Part shown: in pieces, positions 1 to 7,223 of the stretch | Layout of the letters: each line of letters begins with the position of its first letter | Numbering within the stretch: the stretch's first letter is position 1 | Source: CAYGVX01 sp964544285 | GTDB lineage: Archaea > Thermoproteota > Bathyarchaeia > Bathyarchaeales > SOJC01 | Length of the DNA: 34,926 nt | Assembly (NCBI GenBank): GCA_964544285.1 | Contig: CAZJAQ010000007.1 | Span: forward strand, 1-34,926 | Direction of reading: 5' to 3' | Program-made: the position numbers and the translations under genes | Notes under the pieces: generated by a model | Databases searched by the model: none | The model's input: the letters and a program-made list of their open reading frames with translations, nothing else | Told to the model about the DNA's origin: nothing

Positions 1-2
1 AT

Positions 3-329
3 TCGAAAAGATATTTCCGCAGGTCTCTAACTTTTCATGATCATGAAAATAACGAAATCATCAGATTCGATAATCCAGAGCTGAAAATATCAAAGAGAAA
101 AGACGATACCCTTCTATGGATTGTTGAAGGAAAAGACCGTGACAAAGACTTCAGAATCCTACTAGAAACTTATGCTGAAAAACAATTTACTATGAAAGGT
201 GGCGGTTCACAGGTTTACATTGAATATGCGGTATTACCTAAGGAACTTAGTCTGAAAATCAAAGACCGAACAATCACTTTGGATGATTTAGGCAAAGGTG
301 TAGGAACATTTGAAGATGCATACTGGTAA
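3..329 (+). CDS. C-terminal part of an unknown protein, 5' end outside window
   Basis: The frame is open from the left edge to TAA at 327-329 and gives 108 residues with no start inside the window, so the gene begins upstream. The product is charged and probably soluble, with alternating beta-like stretches such as DDTLLWIVEGKDRD and GGGSQVYIEYAVLP, and it ends in a TFEDAYW tail. There is no transmembrane segment, cysteine cluster or catalytic motif that I recognise. It converges on the small HTH regulator with a 4-base gap. Its function is unknown. The uninterrupted frame and ordinary amino acid composition are the evidence that it is real. Confidence 0.55.
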   Translation, partial: SKRYFRRSLTFHDHENNEIIRFDNPELKISKRKDDTLLWIVEGKDRDKDFRILLETYAEKQFTMKGGGSQVYIEYAVLPKELSLKIKDRTITLDDLGKGVGTFEDAYW

Positions 330-333
330 GCCG

Positions 334-714
334 CTAAAAGAATATGGCCTTTGTTTCTAAAACTTTGGTGATTCCATCTAATATCTTTTGAATCTTATCT
401 TTCACTTTTTTCCATGTTTCCTGGACAGGAACAGCCATGTAAACATACTTGAGTCTTTTACCTTGTTCCACCTTTCTAGTTATGAATCCATCTTGGCCTA
501 ATTTTTTGATATGTTTTCGTATTGTTCGTTCTGAAAGATTTAGCTGTTCTTCAATTTGTCTTATAGTCAATGAGGATTTTAGTAGAAGATTATAGATTTT
601 GATCTCCGTTGTTTTGAAATCAAGGAAACCTAAAATAATGTTCAATAACTCTATCGGCTTTTTTCTTCTTTTCAGTACATTTTCTATTTCTGCAATATAA
701 TTTCCTTTTGCCAT
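334..714 (-). CDS. Small winged-helix transcriptional regulator
   Basis: This is a 126-residue protein with a central helix-turn-helix at about residues 38-85. The sequence LTIRQIEEQLNLSERTIRKH is the recognition core and GFITRKVEQGKRLKYVY is the wing. It looks like an archaeal ArsR/TrmB-type winged helix. No sensor domain is visible; the C-terminus is an amphipathic helix that may dimerise. A TATA-like sequence is centred about 27 bases upstream of the ATG, so the mRNA is probably nearly leaderless. Target and ligand are unknown. Its position next to a tRNA-like 3' fragment is compatible with cargo of an integrated element, but that is inference. Confidence 0.8.
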   Translation of the reverse strand: MAKGNYIAEIENVLKRRKKPIELLNIILGFLDFKTTEIKIYNLLLKSSLTIRQIEEQLNLSERTIRKHIKKLGQDGFITRKVEQGKRLKYVYMAVPVQETWKKVKDKIQKILDGITKVLETKAIFF

Positions 715-734
715 GATTTGTACTATGAATAAAA

Positions 735-748
735 TAATATTTAAATCT
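735..748 (-). promoter_or_regulatory. TATA-like promoter of the HTH regulator
   Basis: The minus strand reads GATTTAAATATT here, an A/T-rich archaeal TATA element. Its centre is about 27 bases before the ATG at 714, the distance expected for a leaderless or near-leaderless archaeal transcript. Confidence 0.45.
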
Positions 749-764
749 TCATATGTATGAATTA

Positions 765-857
765 TTATCTTCCTTCTATTTTTCTGATGTATTCTTCTGG
801 ACTTTTCAGTTGGTGAATCCTCTTTTCAAGTCTTTTTGCGATTCCTCTAGAATGCAA
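765..857 (-). pseudogene. Possible remnant of a C-terminal coding end
   Basis: A 30-residue frame can be read from a TTG at 857 to TAA at 765, immediately downstream of an in-frame stop. It ends KSPEEYIRKIEGR, which looks like the charged helical tail of a small DNA-binding or helical protein. There is no convincing ribosome binding site. It lies between the HTH gene and the tRNA-like fragment and may be debris of an integrated element. The evidence is weak and the frame may be open by chance. Confidence 0.2.
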
Positions 858-1030
858 GAAAGCTTAAAGGCTAATTGGCGATTGGGCACACAAGTTTTTT
901 GCCTATTTGATTTAAACCCTGTTTGTTAAATCAAGATCAGCCCCAGTTTTTTCAAGCGTTGCAACTTGGCTTGCGTGCAAAACAAAAGGGGGAATTGCGG
1001 GGAGTGAATCGGGAGATATCTCCAACTGTC

Positions 1031-1058
1031 GCTGGTTCAAACCCGGCCCTCGGCACCA
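1031..1058 (+). other. 3'-terminal tRNA-like sequence (possible att scar or intron-split tRNA)
   Basis: These bases form a perfect tRNA 3' end. They contain a T-stem of GCTGG/CCGGC with one G-T pair, a seven-base loop TTCAAAC, an acceptor 3' strand CCTCGGC, a discriminator A and an encoded CCA. I found no matching 5' acceptor strand (GCCGAGG or a wobble variant) in the upstream 1 kb. The preceding bases do not form a normal anticodon arm; there is only a short palindrome, GGAGATATCTCC. It could be the target-site half left by integration of an element into a tRNA gene, a decayed tRNA, or a tRNA with introns that I cannot resolve. Confidence 0.55.
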
Positions 1059-1082
1059 TCTGCTTTCGTCAACGATGATGCT

Positions 1083-2288
1083 TCACATGTTTTCCTTTAT
1101 CATCTTGGCTAGCCGTTTGATGCCTTCATCAATCTGTTCTTCCGTCGAAAACGAGAAGTTGATTCTCATCGTATTCTGCCCCTTACCATCACAGTGGAAA
1201 GCTGAGCCCACGACGTAGGCTACCTTGTTTTCTATGGCTTTCGGGAAAAGGTCGTTTGCGCTCATCTTCTTCGGCAGTTTCACCCAGAGGAACAACCCTC
1301 CTTGGGGGGTGGACCATTCCACGCCCTTCGGCATGTACTTCCGCAGAGCCTCTAACATTGCTTCCAGCTTTCTGCCATACAACCTGCGAATCTTCTCAAC
1401 CTGTTTGGCTAACAAGTCCCGCTTTAAGTATTCGGCAACTATGAGCTGAGTGTACGTGGGCGAGCACAGGTCCATGCCTTGTTTTACCACGACCATGCGG
1501 TCCATCCACTCGACAGGAGCCAATATCCACGCCAACCTCAAGCCTGGGCATAGTAGCTTAGAAAAAGTGCCCAACGCGATAACTTGGTTCTGCGTGTCCA
1601 AGCTGTAAATAGCTGGAACAGGTTCTCCCGTGTAGCGTAGGTCTCGGTATGGGCTGTCCTCCACTACGGGAATCTCGTACTCGTAAGCCAATTCTAAGAG
1701 CTTCTTCCGCCTCTCCAGGGACATGGTTACTCCCGAAGGGTTCTGGAAATCTGGCACGACGTAGATGAATTTCGGCTTCTTACCCTTACTTGCCAGCCTC
1801 TTCAGCAGGTTCTCGAGCAAGTCCATTCTCATTCCTTCATCGTCTTGTTGAACACCGATGACGTTGCCTCTGTAAGCCGAGAACGCTTGAAGACCACCGA
1901 TGTAAGACGGCAGCTCCACTACGACAATGTCCTTGGGGTCCAAGAAAATCTTGGAAACGATGTCTAAGCCTTGCTGCGAGCCGGCTGTTATCAGAATGTT
2001 CTCGGGTTTAATCCCGGGTTTTTCGCGGCTTAGCCACTTGGCAATCTCAACCCTCAAAGGCACTTCCCCTTCCGTGGGTCCGTACTGGAGTGCCATGCTT
2101 CCTTTTTCCCGCAGTACTTGGCATGAGATCTCTTCTAGGTCTTTGGCTGGAAAGGTATGCGGGTCTGGGAGTCCTCCGGCGAAGGAGATGATGTCTGGTT
2201 GCCGCGTGAATTTTAGGAGTTCCCTTATCTCAGATCGTTTCATGTTTAAGGCGTTCTTGGAATAGAACGTGGTCGGGTCTTTAATCAT
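1083..2288 (-). CDS. PLP-dependent aminotransferase (class I/II, LysN/aromatic type)
   Basis: This 401-residue fold-type I aminotransferase is full length for its family. Visible features are the N-terminal FAGGLPDPHTFP substrate segment, the phosphate-binding GSQQG (103-107), PDFQNPSG with Asn183, the pyridine-binding Asp211 with Tyr214, the Schiff-base lysine in GTFSK (Lys244), Arg251, and a C-terminal MRINFSF with the carboxylate-binding arginine. The set matches archaeal 2-aminoadipate/aromatic/branched-chain aminotransferases related to LysN and MocR enzymes, which transfer amino groups to 2-oxoglutarate. The exact substrate cannot be read from the sequence. The ATG at 2288 is preceded by a good GGAG. 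It stands alone, with no lysine or aromatic biosynthesis genes beside it. Confidence 0.9.
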   Translation of the reverse strand: MIKDPTTFYSKNALNMKRSEIRELLKFTRQPDIISFAGGLPDPHTFPAKDLEEISCQVLREKGSMALQYGPTEGEVPLRVEIAKWLSREKPGIKPENILITAGSQQGLDIVSKIFLDPKDIVVVELPSYIGGLQAFSAYRGNVIGVQQDDEGMRMDLLENLLKRLASKGKKPKFIYVVPDFQNPSGVTMSLERRKKLLELAYEYEIPVVEDSPYRDLRYTGEPVPAIYSLDTQNQVIALGTFSKLLCPGLRLAWILAPVEWMDRMVVVKQGMDLCSPTYTQLIVAEYLKRDLLAKQVEKIRRLYGRKLEAMLEALRKYMPKGVEWSTPQGGLFLWVKLPKKMSANDLFPKAIENKVAYVVGSAFHCDGKGQNTMRINFSFSTEEQIDEGIKRLAKMIKENM

Positions 2289-2398
2289 GCTGGGGCTCTC
2301 CTTTCTCTTTTTTTGTCGTGATTGTTTAGACTTGCCAACAGATAGAGCTTAAGATATAAGACTTCCGTTGCTTAAAGCTGCATGCTTTTCAGGGCATG

Positions 2399-2926
2399 CT
2401 ACCGAAGCTGTTCCATTAATATTCTGTCCGTGTAAGTGCCGTCGAGGAATTTCACGTCGCGGGTCAGTCTGCCACATTCTTTGTACCCGCATTTCTTGTA
2501 GACGTGAAAGGCTCTCTCGTTGGTAGCGTGGACTGAAAGCTGAAGAATTTCAAACCCGTGTTCTTTAGCGATGTCGATAAACATCAGTGTCAGGGTGGTT
2601 CCTAAGCCGAGGTTGCGGTAGCCGTCGCGGATGTAGATGCCGAACTCTGCTACGTGTGACCGTTTTTCTGTGCGTGGGTGGATGCTTGCTCCTCCAACCA
2701 TCTTGCCTTCAACTCTTGCAGTCAGGTAGAGCATTCCATCCTTTGTGCTCCGTTCGAACCATTTTCGTTCCTCTTCCATGTCCGTTATCTCGTTGTTCAT
2801 GAAGAGGTATCTTCCTTCTCTGATTACGCTGTTGAGTGCGTCTACCACCTCTGGTAAATCCTCTTCCTTCAACCAGTCAAACTCGGCAGTCTGCCCATCT
2901 TTTAGCTTAACTGTCTTGTAGACCAT
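2399..2926 (-). CDS. GNAT-family N-acetyltransferase
   Basis: This is a 175-residue single-domain acetyltransferase. The acetyl-CoA pyrophosphate loop is RDGYRNLGLGTTL (about residues 98-110). It is followed by a helix and the strand ILQLSVHATNERAFHVYKKCGY, which holds the typical N-x-RA-x-x-x-Y-x-K-x-GF/Y motif. The protein would acetylate a primary amine on a protein, peptide or small molecule; closest in look are RimJ/RimI and YhhY-like enzymes. The N-terminal DWLKEEDLPEVVDALN motif is also typical. The gene lies upstream of tRNA-Gly on the opposite strand. Nothing in the neighbourhood suggests a substrate. Confidence 0.88.
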   Translation of the reverse strand: MVYKTVKLKDGQTAEFDWLKEEDLPEVVDALNSVIREGRYLFMNNEITDMEEERKWFERSTKDGMLYLTARVEGKMVGGASIHPRTEKRSHVAEFGIYIRDGYRNLGLGTTLTLMFIDIAKEHGFEILQLSVHATNERAFHVYKKCGYKECGRLTRDVKFLDGTYTDRILMEQLR

Positions 2927-2988
2927 CGATGCATCCTAGCCTTTCAGAAAGATTTTAAGAGAAGTAGATAAACTGTATGCTAGCGATT

Positions 2989-3066
2989 GCGGCTATAGTC
3001 TAGCTTGGTTTAGGACGTCAGCCTGCCACGCTGAGGACCCGGGTTCAAATCCCGGTGGCCGCACCA
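2989..3066 (+). tRNA. tRNA-Gly (anticodon GCC)
   Basis: A complete cloverleaf can be drawn. The acceptor GCGGCTA pairs with TGGCCGC, the D-stem is GTCT/GGAC, and the anticodon stem TCAGC/GCTGA encloses loop CTGCCAC with anticodon GCC. The T-stem is CCGGG/CCCGG with loop TTCAAAT, followed by discriminator A and an encoded CCA (3064-3066). No intron is present. It sits between the GNAT gene and dtdA and reads toward dtdA. Confidence 0.95.
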
Positions 3067-3075
3067 CATCTACTC

Positions 3076-3894
3076 CTAAGCTTTCTGCGTTGGCACCCCA
3101 ACCCCTCTTAAAGCCTCAATTAATCCTGCTTTATCTGCACCTGTTATGCCCTTCCAATCCAAAACAACAGTATCAACCTTCTCAACCGTTCGCTCCACAC
3201 AATGCTTAAGAATTTCAGCGTCAACCTGCGAAACCGCATACTTTGGAACCATGTGACCAAAGGCAAAGCCTTCCTCCAAAGCCATGCGCGTGAATTTTTC
3301 GCTGTAGTGTGGTCCGCCGACGCCGACAGCTATCGTTGAAGGTTCGACGTGTTTGGAAATTGCCGCCATCGCTGCGTGGGCTACTGCTTCTGCAGCCCTC
3401 AAATCTCCCCATTCTGCAGGGGAGCTTCCGAGTTCCACGAACATAGTCGCCACACCCAGAGAGGGACCATGATGAGTGCATTCGTAGGAAACCTTGTAGC
3501 CTAAACCCAGCCTGCTCCTCTGCTCCGCCATCTCCAGCAGAGCCGCCTTCATCGCGTAAGCTGGCGCTACTGAAATTTTCCGTGCTATGCCGCCTTTTTC
3601 TGCCTGCCCCAAGTTGCCAGGAGCATGGACTGAAAGCGTTGGGGTGCCGCTCCTGCTGCTGTGGCGAGAAATGTAGATTAGGAGTTGTGGAGCGAAGTGG
3701 TCTGTGATGGCTTGGTAGTATATTGCTTCTTCGTCGATTGTCACGAGCTTGACCTCATTACCACCTGCTACTTTGTGATAAACCATGGTGGTGTGAAATT
3801 TCTCCGTAGCTTCCTCAAAACCGTAGTGGGCTATTAGTTGTTGGCGAATGTTCATGCTTGCAACGTCTTTCGTGGAAGCTAGTATGAGAATCAT
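3076..3894 (-). CDS. dtdA: D-aminoacyl-tRNA deacylase, archaeal type
   Basis: The product hydrolyses D-amino acids wrongly charged on tRNAs (archaeal/plant GEK1-type deacylase). I take the ATG at 3894, giving 272 residues that begin MILILASTKDVASMNI, the usual family N-terminus. A longer frame to 3930 adds an unconserved leader. Visible motifs include HSSRSGTPTLSVHAPGN with its histidines, YECTHHGPSL, and GVGGPHYSEKFTRMAL. All are characteristic of DtdA and contain the probable metal-binding histidines. It ends right beside tRNA-Gly and is divergent from the carbamoyltransferase, with a short shared promoter region. Confidence 0.92.
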   Translation of the reverse strand: MILILASTKDVASMNIRQQLIAHYGFEEATEKFHTTMVYHKVAGGNEVKLVTIDEEAIYYQAITDHFAPQLLIYISRHSSRSGTPTLSVHAPGNLGQAEKGGIARKISVAPAYAMKAALLEMAEQRSRLGLGYKVSYECTHHGPSLGVATMFVELGSSPAEWGDLRAAEAVAHAAMAAISKHVEPSTIAVGVGGPHYSEKFTRMALEEGFAFGHMVPKYAVSQVDAEILKHCVERTVEKVDTVVLDWKGITGADKAGLIEALRGVGVPTQKA

Positions 3895-4002
3895 CAGAAG
3901 TGCTCCATCACCCATTCTTGAGGCTTCCAATTGGGTTTAAGGGTTTCCATAAAACTTATATCGACTGAGTCTGGCTTGTTGAGGAGACTGGGAGATGCAG
4001 CT

Positions 4003-4920
4003 ATGAAGCATCTGATCAATTTTAAAGATTGGACACCGCAAGAAGTTGAGTTCCTCATCAACGAAGGAATCGAAGTTAAGAGAGAACCCGCAAAATACCG
4101 AACCTCCCTACAAGACAAGTCCCTAGCCATGATCTTCCAAAAAACATCTACCCGAACGCGCGTCTCCTTCGAAGTGGCTATGACTCAGCTCGGCGGTCAC
4201 GCCATATACATGGACTGGCTCACAACCCAGTTCAAACTAGCCGACATAGCTGATGAGGTCAAGTATCTTTCACGCAACGTCGACTGCATAATGGCAAGGC
4301 TGAAGAAAAACGCCGACTTGATGCAGATGTTTTCAGCATCGAGGGTGCCAGTTATCAACGGCTGCGACGAGAAGTATCATCCATGCCAGGCCATCGCCGA
4401 CCTAATGACAGTGAAGGAACATGAGGGCAAGCTGAAGGGGTTAAAGCTGGTTTACATAGGCGTCCACAACAACGTCTGCAACTCGCTGATCGAAGCATGC
4501 ACCATGACGGGAATGCAGATAACAACCGTAACCCCGATCGTTCACGAACCCGCACAAGACGAAGAACTGCTTGAAAAGGCGAAGAGAACAGGACTACACC
4601 AAGTTACACTTGACGTCAAGAAAGCTGTGAAAGATGCGGACGTGGTCTACACGGACACGTGGGTTGACATGGAGCTCTTCCTCGACCCACAGTTCAAAGA
4701 GGAAAAGGAAAAACGCGTCAAGCTGATGATGCCCTACCAAATCAATAGCAAGCTGATGGCAGGCAGCAAGGCATTAATCATGCACGACATGCCCATTCAT
4801 CGCGGCTATGAAATTAGCGCTGACGTGATAGAGGCTCCTAACAGCGTAATCTTCGACCAAGCCGAGAATAGACTGCACAGCGAAAAAGCAATACTGCTAA
4901 AACTCCTCAACAAAATCTGA
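4003..4920 (+). CDS. Ornithine/aspartate carbamoyltransferase-family enzyme, altered substrate motifs
   Basis: The start at ATG 4003 has a GGGAG eight bases upstream and gives 305 residues; a longer frame from 3931 is less likely. The carbamoyl-phosphate sites are intact: FQKTSTRTR (residues 45-53), HPCQ (126-129) and GVHNNVCNSL (153-162). The substrate side is not standard. The ornithine SMG loop is replaced by D-M-E in TDTWVDME (217-224), and the catalytic HCLP motif reads HDMP (261-264). The enzyme therefore transfers a carbamoyl group, but ornithine may not be its acceptor. Automatic annotation would probably call it argF. No other arginine gene lies nearby. Confidence 0.85.
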   Translation: MKHLINFKDWTPQEVEFLINEGIEVKREPAKYRTSLQDKSLAMIFQKTSTRTRVSFEVAMTQLGGHAIYMDWLTTQFKLADIADEVKYLSRNVDCIMARLKKNADLMQMFSASRVPVINGCDEKYHPCQAIADLMTVKEHEGKLKGLKLVYIGVHNNVCNSLIEACTMTGMQITTVTPIVHEPAQDEELLEKAKRTGLHQVTLDVKKAVKDADVVYTDTWVDMELFLDPQFKEEKEKRVKLMMPYQINSKLMAGSKALIMHDMPIHRGYEISADVIEAPNSVIFDQAENRLHSEKAILLKLLNKI

Positions 4921-5188
4921 CAAGTGGCGACCAAGACGCTTGATGACCAGACAATGAATCTCAAGAGTACGCCCCTACTTCATGGTCTTGAGCTTCGTCT
5001 CGTTGCCCCTAGTCCCATTCTTCAAAGTCGAAGGACTACCTATAGTCAACCGTACTACTCTATTAGACAGCTTCAACATCCGAGTCTGTCTCTGAATCAA
5101 CAATACGAATTCTCAGTATAGAGACTTAAACCATTTATTCTGAGTCCCGTTGTTTGATTTCATAACGAGCCAACTTGGAAGAGTCATA
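4921..5188. other. Intergenic or decayed coding region
   Basis: No convincing gene is present. A short frame from ATG 4982 reads MVLSFVSLPLVPFFKVEG and continues to a TGA near 5093. It looks like a membrane-protein piece without a full gene around it, so the region may hold a decayed reading frame. Confidence 0.3.
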
Positions 5189-5320
5189 ATGATTGAGGGC
5201 ACAAAAAGAAGACGGCACAAAGTAGCGTTAGTTCTAATAATACTGCAAAGCCTGCTAATCGGCGTTATCATCGGAGCAGTCGTTGGAATCCAGCTTTTCA
5301 CCATCTCACTCTTAAACTAG
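5189..5320 (+). CDS. Small membrane protein (single transmembrane helix), possibly N-terminal part of a frameshifted gene
   Basis: ATG at 5189 opens a 43-residue frame. It has a basic start (KRRRHK) and then one hydrophobic helix, VALVLIILQSLLIGVIIGAV, ending in LFTISLLN. This is the pattern of a signal anchor. The next open frame starts only a few bases later in another frame and encodes a soluble beta-rich domain. The two could be a single anchored extracellular protein broken by a one-base shift near 5290-5320, or two overlapping small genes. No family is recognised. Confidence 0.45.
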   Translation: MIEGTKRRRHKVALVLIILQSLLIGVIIGAVVGIQLFTISLLN

Positions 5321-5325
5321 GCTAT

Positions 5326-5610
5326 TTGGGAGGAGACGTGGAATCTACCGACATAGTTATACTCTCTGTTAGCCATCAAATTCGTGGAGACGACAGAGTC
5401 ACAACTGCCATCAGGCTGAGGAATGGCGCAGCAGAGGTAATCTCCTGCAACTGCACGCTGTATTACACGACAATCGGCGGCGGGGACCTCGCTACCTATT
5501 CCTTCAACACCACCATAGATGCGGGAAACACATACAATCGAATATTCTCAATCGAACCCATAGACGTTGGCCAATGGGCTGGCACCGACGTAAGCATCTA
5601 TGAGTACTAG
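5326..5610 (+). CDS. Small beta-rich, probably extracytoplasmic protein or C-terminal part of a frameshifted gene
   Basis: This is a 94-residue frame from TTG 5326, or from GTG 5338 after GGAGGA. The content is beta-strand rich: DIVILSVSHQIRGDD, VTTAIRLRNGAAEVI, CNCTLYYTTIGGG and TYSFNTTIDAG, ending SIYEY. It resembles the immunoglobulin-like ectodomains of archaeal membrane-anchored proteins. The transmembrane frame just upstream would supply the missing anchor if a frameshift is corrected. Function unknown. Confidence 0.5.
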   Translation: MGGDVESTDIVILSVSHQIRGDDRVTTAIRLRNGAAEVISCNCTLYYTTIGGGDLATYSFNTTIDAGNTYNRIFSIEPIDVGQWAGTDVSIYEY

Positions 5611-5639
5611 CAAAGCATTAAGCAGCAAAAGTTGCCTCT

Positions 5640-6545
5640 CTATTTTAGCATCATCTGTGAGAACTGTTCTGGCTTGAAGGGCTGCAAATCTTCGTATGCT
5701 TGACCCAAGCCTATGAACAGGATGGGCTTGCCAGTTATGTATGTTACGCTTAGGGCTGAGCCACCCTTCACGTCAGCGTCCACTTTTGTCAAGATTGTTC
5801 CATCTATGCCCACGCTGGTGTTGAATTCCTCAGCTTGCATGACCGCGTCATTTCCCGTCAAAGCGTCAACCACGAGTAACGTCAAATCCGGGTTAACAAC
5901 ATGCTTAACCTTGGCTAACTCGTTCATCAAGTTCTTGTCGGTTTGAATACGCCCCGCAGTGTCTATGAGCACCACGTTTACGCCGTGAGCCTGAGCATGC
6001 TTAATGGCGTCAAAAGCCACGGCGGCGGGGTCAGCGCCGTAATTGTGCTTGATTATTCGCACACCAAGGCGTTTTGCGTGTTCTTCCAACTGCTCAATAG
6101 AGCCAGCTCGGTAAGTGTCGCTGCCAGCCAAGACAACGGTGTAGCCGCTTTTCATTAACAGTTTAGCGACTTTGGCGATGCTCGTCGTTTTCCCTGTACC
6201 GTTTATTCCAACGAACGCGACAACTAAGGGCTCTCCTTCTTTCCGTTTTTTCTCAGCCATTTTCAGTAAGTCTATCTTTTCGCCCTTGTTCAAAATTTCC
6301 ATCAAGACTTCCTGTAGATTCTTCTTCACAACCTCTTTGCGGTCTTCTAAACGCTTTACCTCAACGCCGTCTAGCCTTTTCTCCATCTCGTCGCATATGC
6401 GTTCTGCAACTGGGAAGGCTACGTCGTTTTCGACGAGGTTGAGCTTAAAATCGGAGAGAATCGGCTGCAGTTGTTCTGCTTTCAGCTCGGTTGTGGTGAT
6501 TTTGTTAACTAGGCCGCTTAGTCCTGCTTTCAGTTTTTCGAACGT
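5640..6545 (-). CDS. ftsY: Signal recognition particle receptor FtsY, apparent ACG start
   Basis: FtsY docks SRP-ribosome complexes at the membrane and hydrolyses GTP with SRP54. The G motifs are all present (numbering from 6545): P-loop GINGTGKTT (113-121), DTYRAG (143-148), DTAGR (195-199) and TKVD (253-256), followed by VKGG. From the first ATG (6386) the protein would lack its N domain. The frame stays open upstream and encodes the typical FEKLKAGLSGLVNKITTTEL start. No ATG, GTG or TTG occurs in that stretch, but ACG stands at 6545-6543 where methionine is expected, ten bases after GGAGG. That gives 301 residues. It is the last gene of the ribosomal-protein operon and overlaps prefoldin alpha by 41 bases. 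Confidence 0.9.
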   Translation of the reverse strand, partial: TFEKLKAGLSGLVNKITTTELKAEQLQPILSDFKLNLVENDVAFPVAERICDEMEKRLDGVEVKRLEDRKEVVKKNLQEVLMEILNKGEKIDLLKMAEKKRKEGEPLVVAFVGINGTGKTTSIAKVAKLLMKSGYTVVLAGSDTYRAGSIEQLEEHAKRLGVRIIKHNYGADPAAVAFDAIKHAQAHGVNVVLIDTAGRIQTDKNLMNELAKVKHVVNPDLTLLVVDALTGNDAVMQAEEFNTSVGIDGTILTKVDADVKGGSALSVTYITGKPILFIGLGQAYEDLQPFKPEQFSQMMLK

Positions 6546-6981
6546 TGCTTGCTTGCCTCCTACTACTTAGCTTCATCGAAACTTCGTCTAGCTGCTGCCT
6601 CTTCGCACGTATTCCTTCAATCACTTGGTTCATCTGTTGTTGAAGAGCGTTCATGGACTTTTCGAGCTCCGCGATGCGCTTCTCCACAACTTGCTTGGCT
6701 TCGTCTCTAGGCTTCTCCACCGACACGCCGGCGCCCATGCCGACCACCATAGTCTCTGTAGTCGCAACTTGAGCTTTGATGAAAGAACCCCCGCCGATGG
6801 GCACGAGCAAGGGCGTGCCTTTCTTCTCCTTTTCCAAGCCTTCTATCGTCGTAGATGCAAAGGCAAGTTCGGTCATAGCGGCGTTTACCAAGTTTATTCT
6901 GTTCTGCAACGCCTCCGCTGTACCTTCTAGCAGTCTAAGCTCAGTTAGGAGTCTTCGAAAAGTTTCTTCGTCACTGGACAT
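6505..6981 (-). CDS. pfdA: Prefoldin alpha subunit
   Basis: This is the 158-residue alpha subunit of the archaeal prefoldin hexamer, which captures unfolded proteins and hands them to the thermosome. It has the classic layout: an N-terminal coiled-coil helix (to about residue 55), a short beta-hairpin core with GTPLLVPIGGGSFIKAQV and the TMVVGMGAGVSVEK turn, then a C-terminal coiled-coil helix (about 95-140). The basic tail after QLDEVSMKLSS runs into the ftsY coding frame and is longer than usual. The ATG at 6981 overlaps the end of the LX gene by 11 bases, which indicates translational coupling. Confidence 0.92.
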   Translation of the reverse strand: MSSDEETFRRLLTELRLLEGTAEALQNRINLVNAAMTELAFASTTIEGLEKEKKGTPLLVPIGGGSFIKAQVATTETMVVGMGAGVSVEKPRDEAKQVVEKRIAELEKSMNALQQQMNQVIEGIRAKRQQLDEVSMKLSSRRQASNVRKTESRTKRPS

Positions 6982-7222
6982 CCGTCTTTTCTCCCAGTGT
7001 CAACTTCTTTATCAACGGGTTTTCAATCTCTTCAGGTGGGACTTCTTCGATTTTAAGGATTCTTATTTGAAAGCGTTTGGCGCGGTGTTTGCTCCCCAAC
7101 TCCATGTATACCGTTTCCCTTGCGTCCTCGGGCTTTAAGGCTCGGACTTCCTTCTTAAAAGGTGTTTTCAAGTTGGGCTTTACTATTTCACCCGTAACGC
7201 GGAACACTTTGACTTCACTCAT
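6971..7222 (-). CDS. rplX: Large-subunit ribosomal protein LX (L18a/L20a family)
   Basis: This 83-residue protein is full length for archaeal LX (eukaryotic eL20 N-half). Characteristic segments are KVFRVTGEIVKP near the start, PFKKEVRALKPEDARE, VYMELGSKHRAKRFQIRI, and the IEEVPPEEIENPLIKKL tail. It binds the large subunit in the archaeal ribosome. It lies between aIF6 (one-base gap) and prefoldin alpha (overlap), the usual order in many archaea. Confidence 0.93.
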   Translation of the reverse strand: MSEVKVFRVTGEIVKPNLKTPFKKEVRALKPEDARETVYMELGSKHRAKRFQIRILKIEEVPPEEIENPLIKKLTLGEKTDVQ

Positions 7223-7223
7223 A

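Larger units (their letters stand above)
715..1082. other. Intergenic region between HTH gene and aminotransferase
   Basis: Apart from the TATA-like element, the weak coding remnant and the tRNA 3' end, I see no gene here. The stretch at 895-960 has runs of T and A and a GTTTGTTAAATC segment but no clear repeat. Confidence 0.5.
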
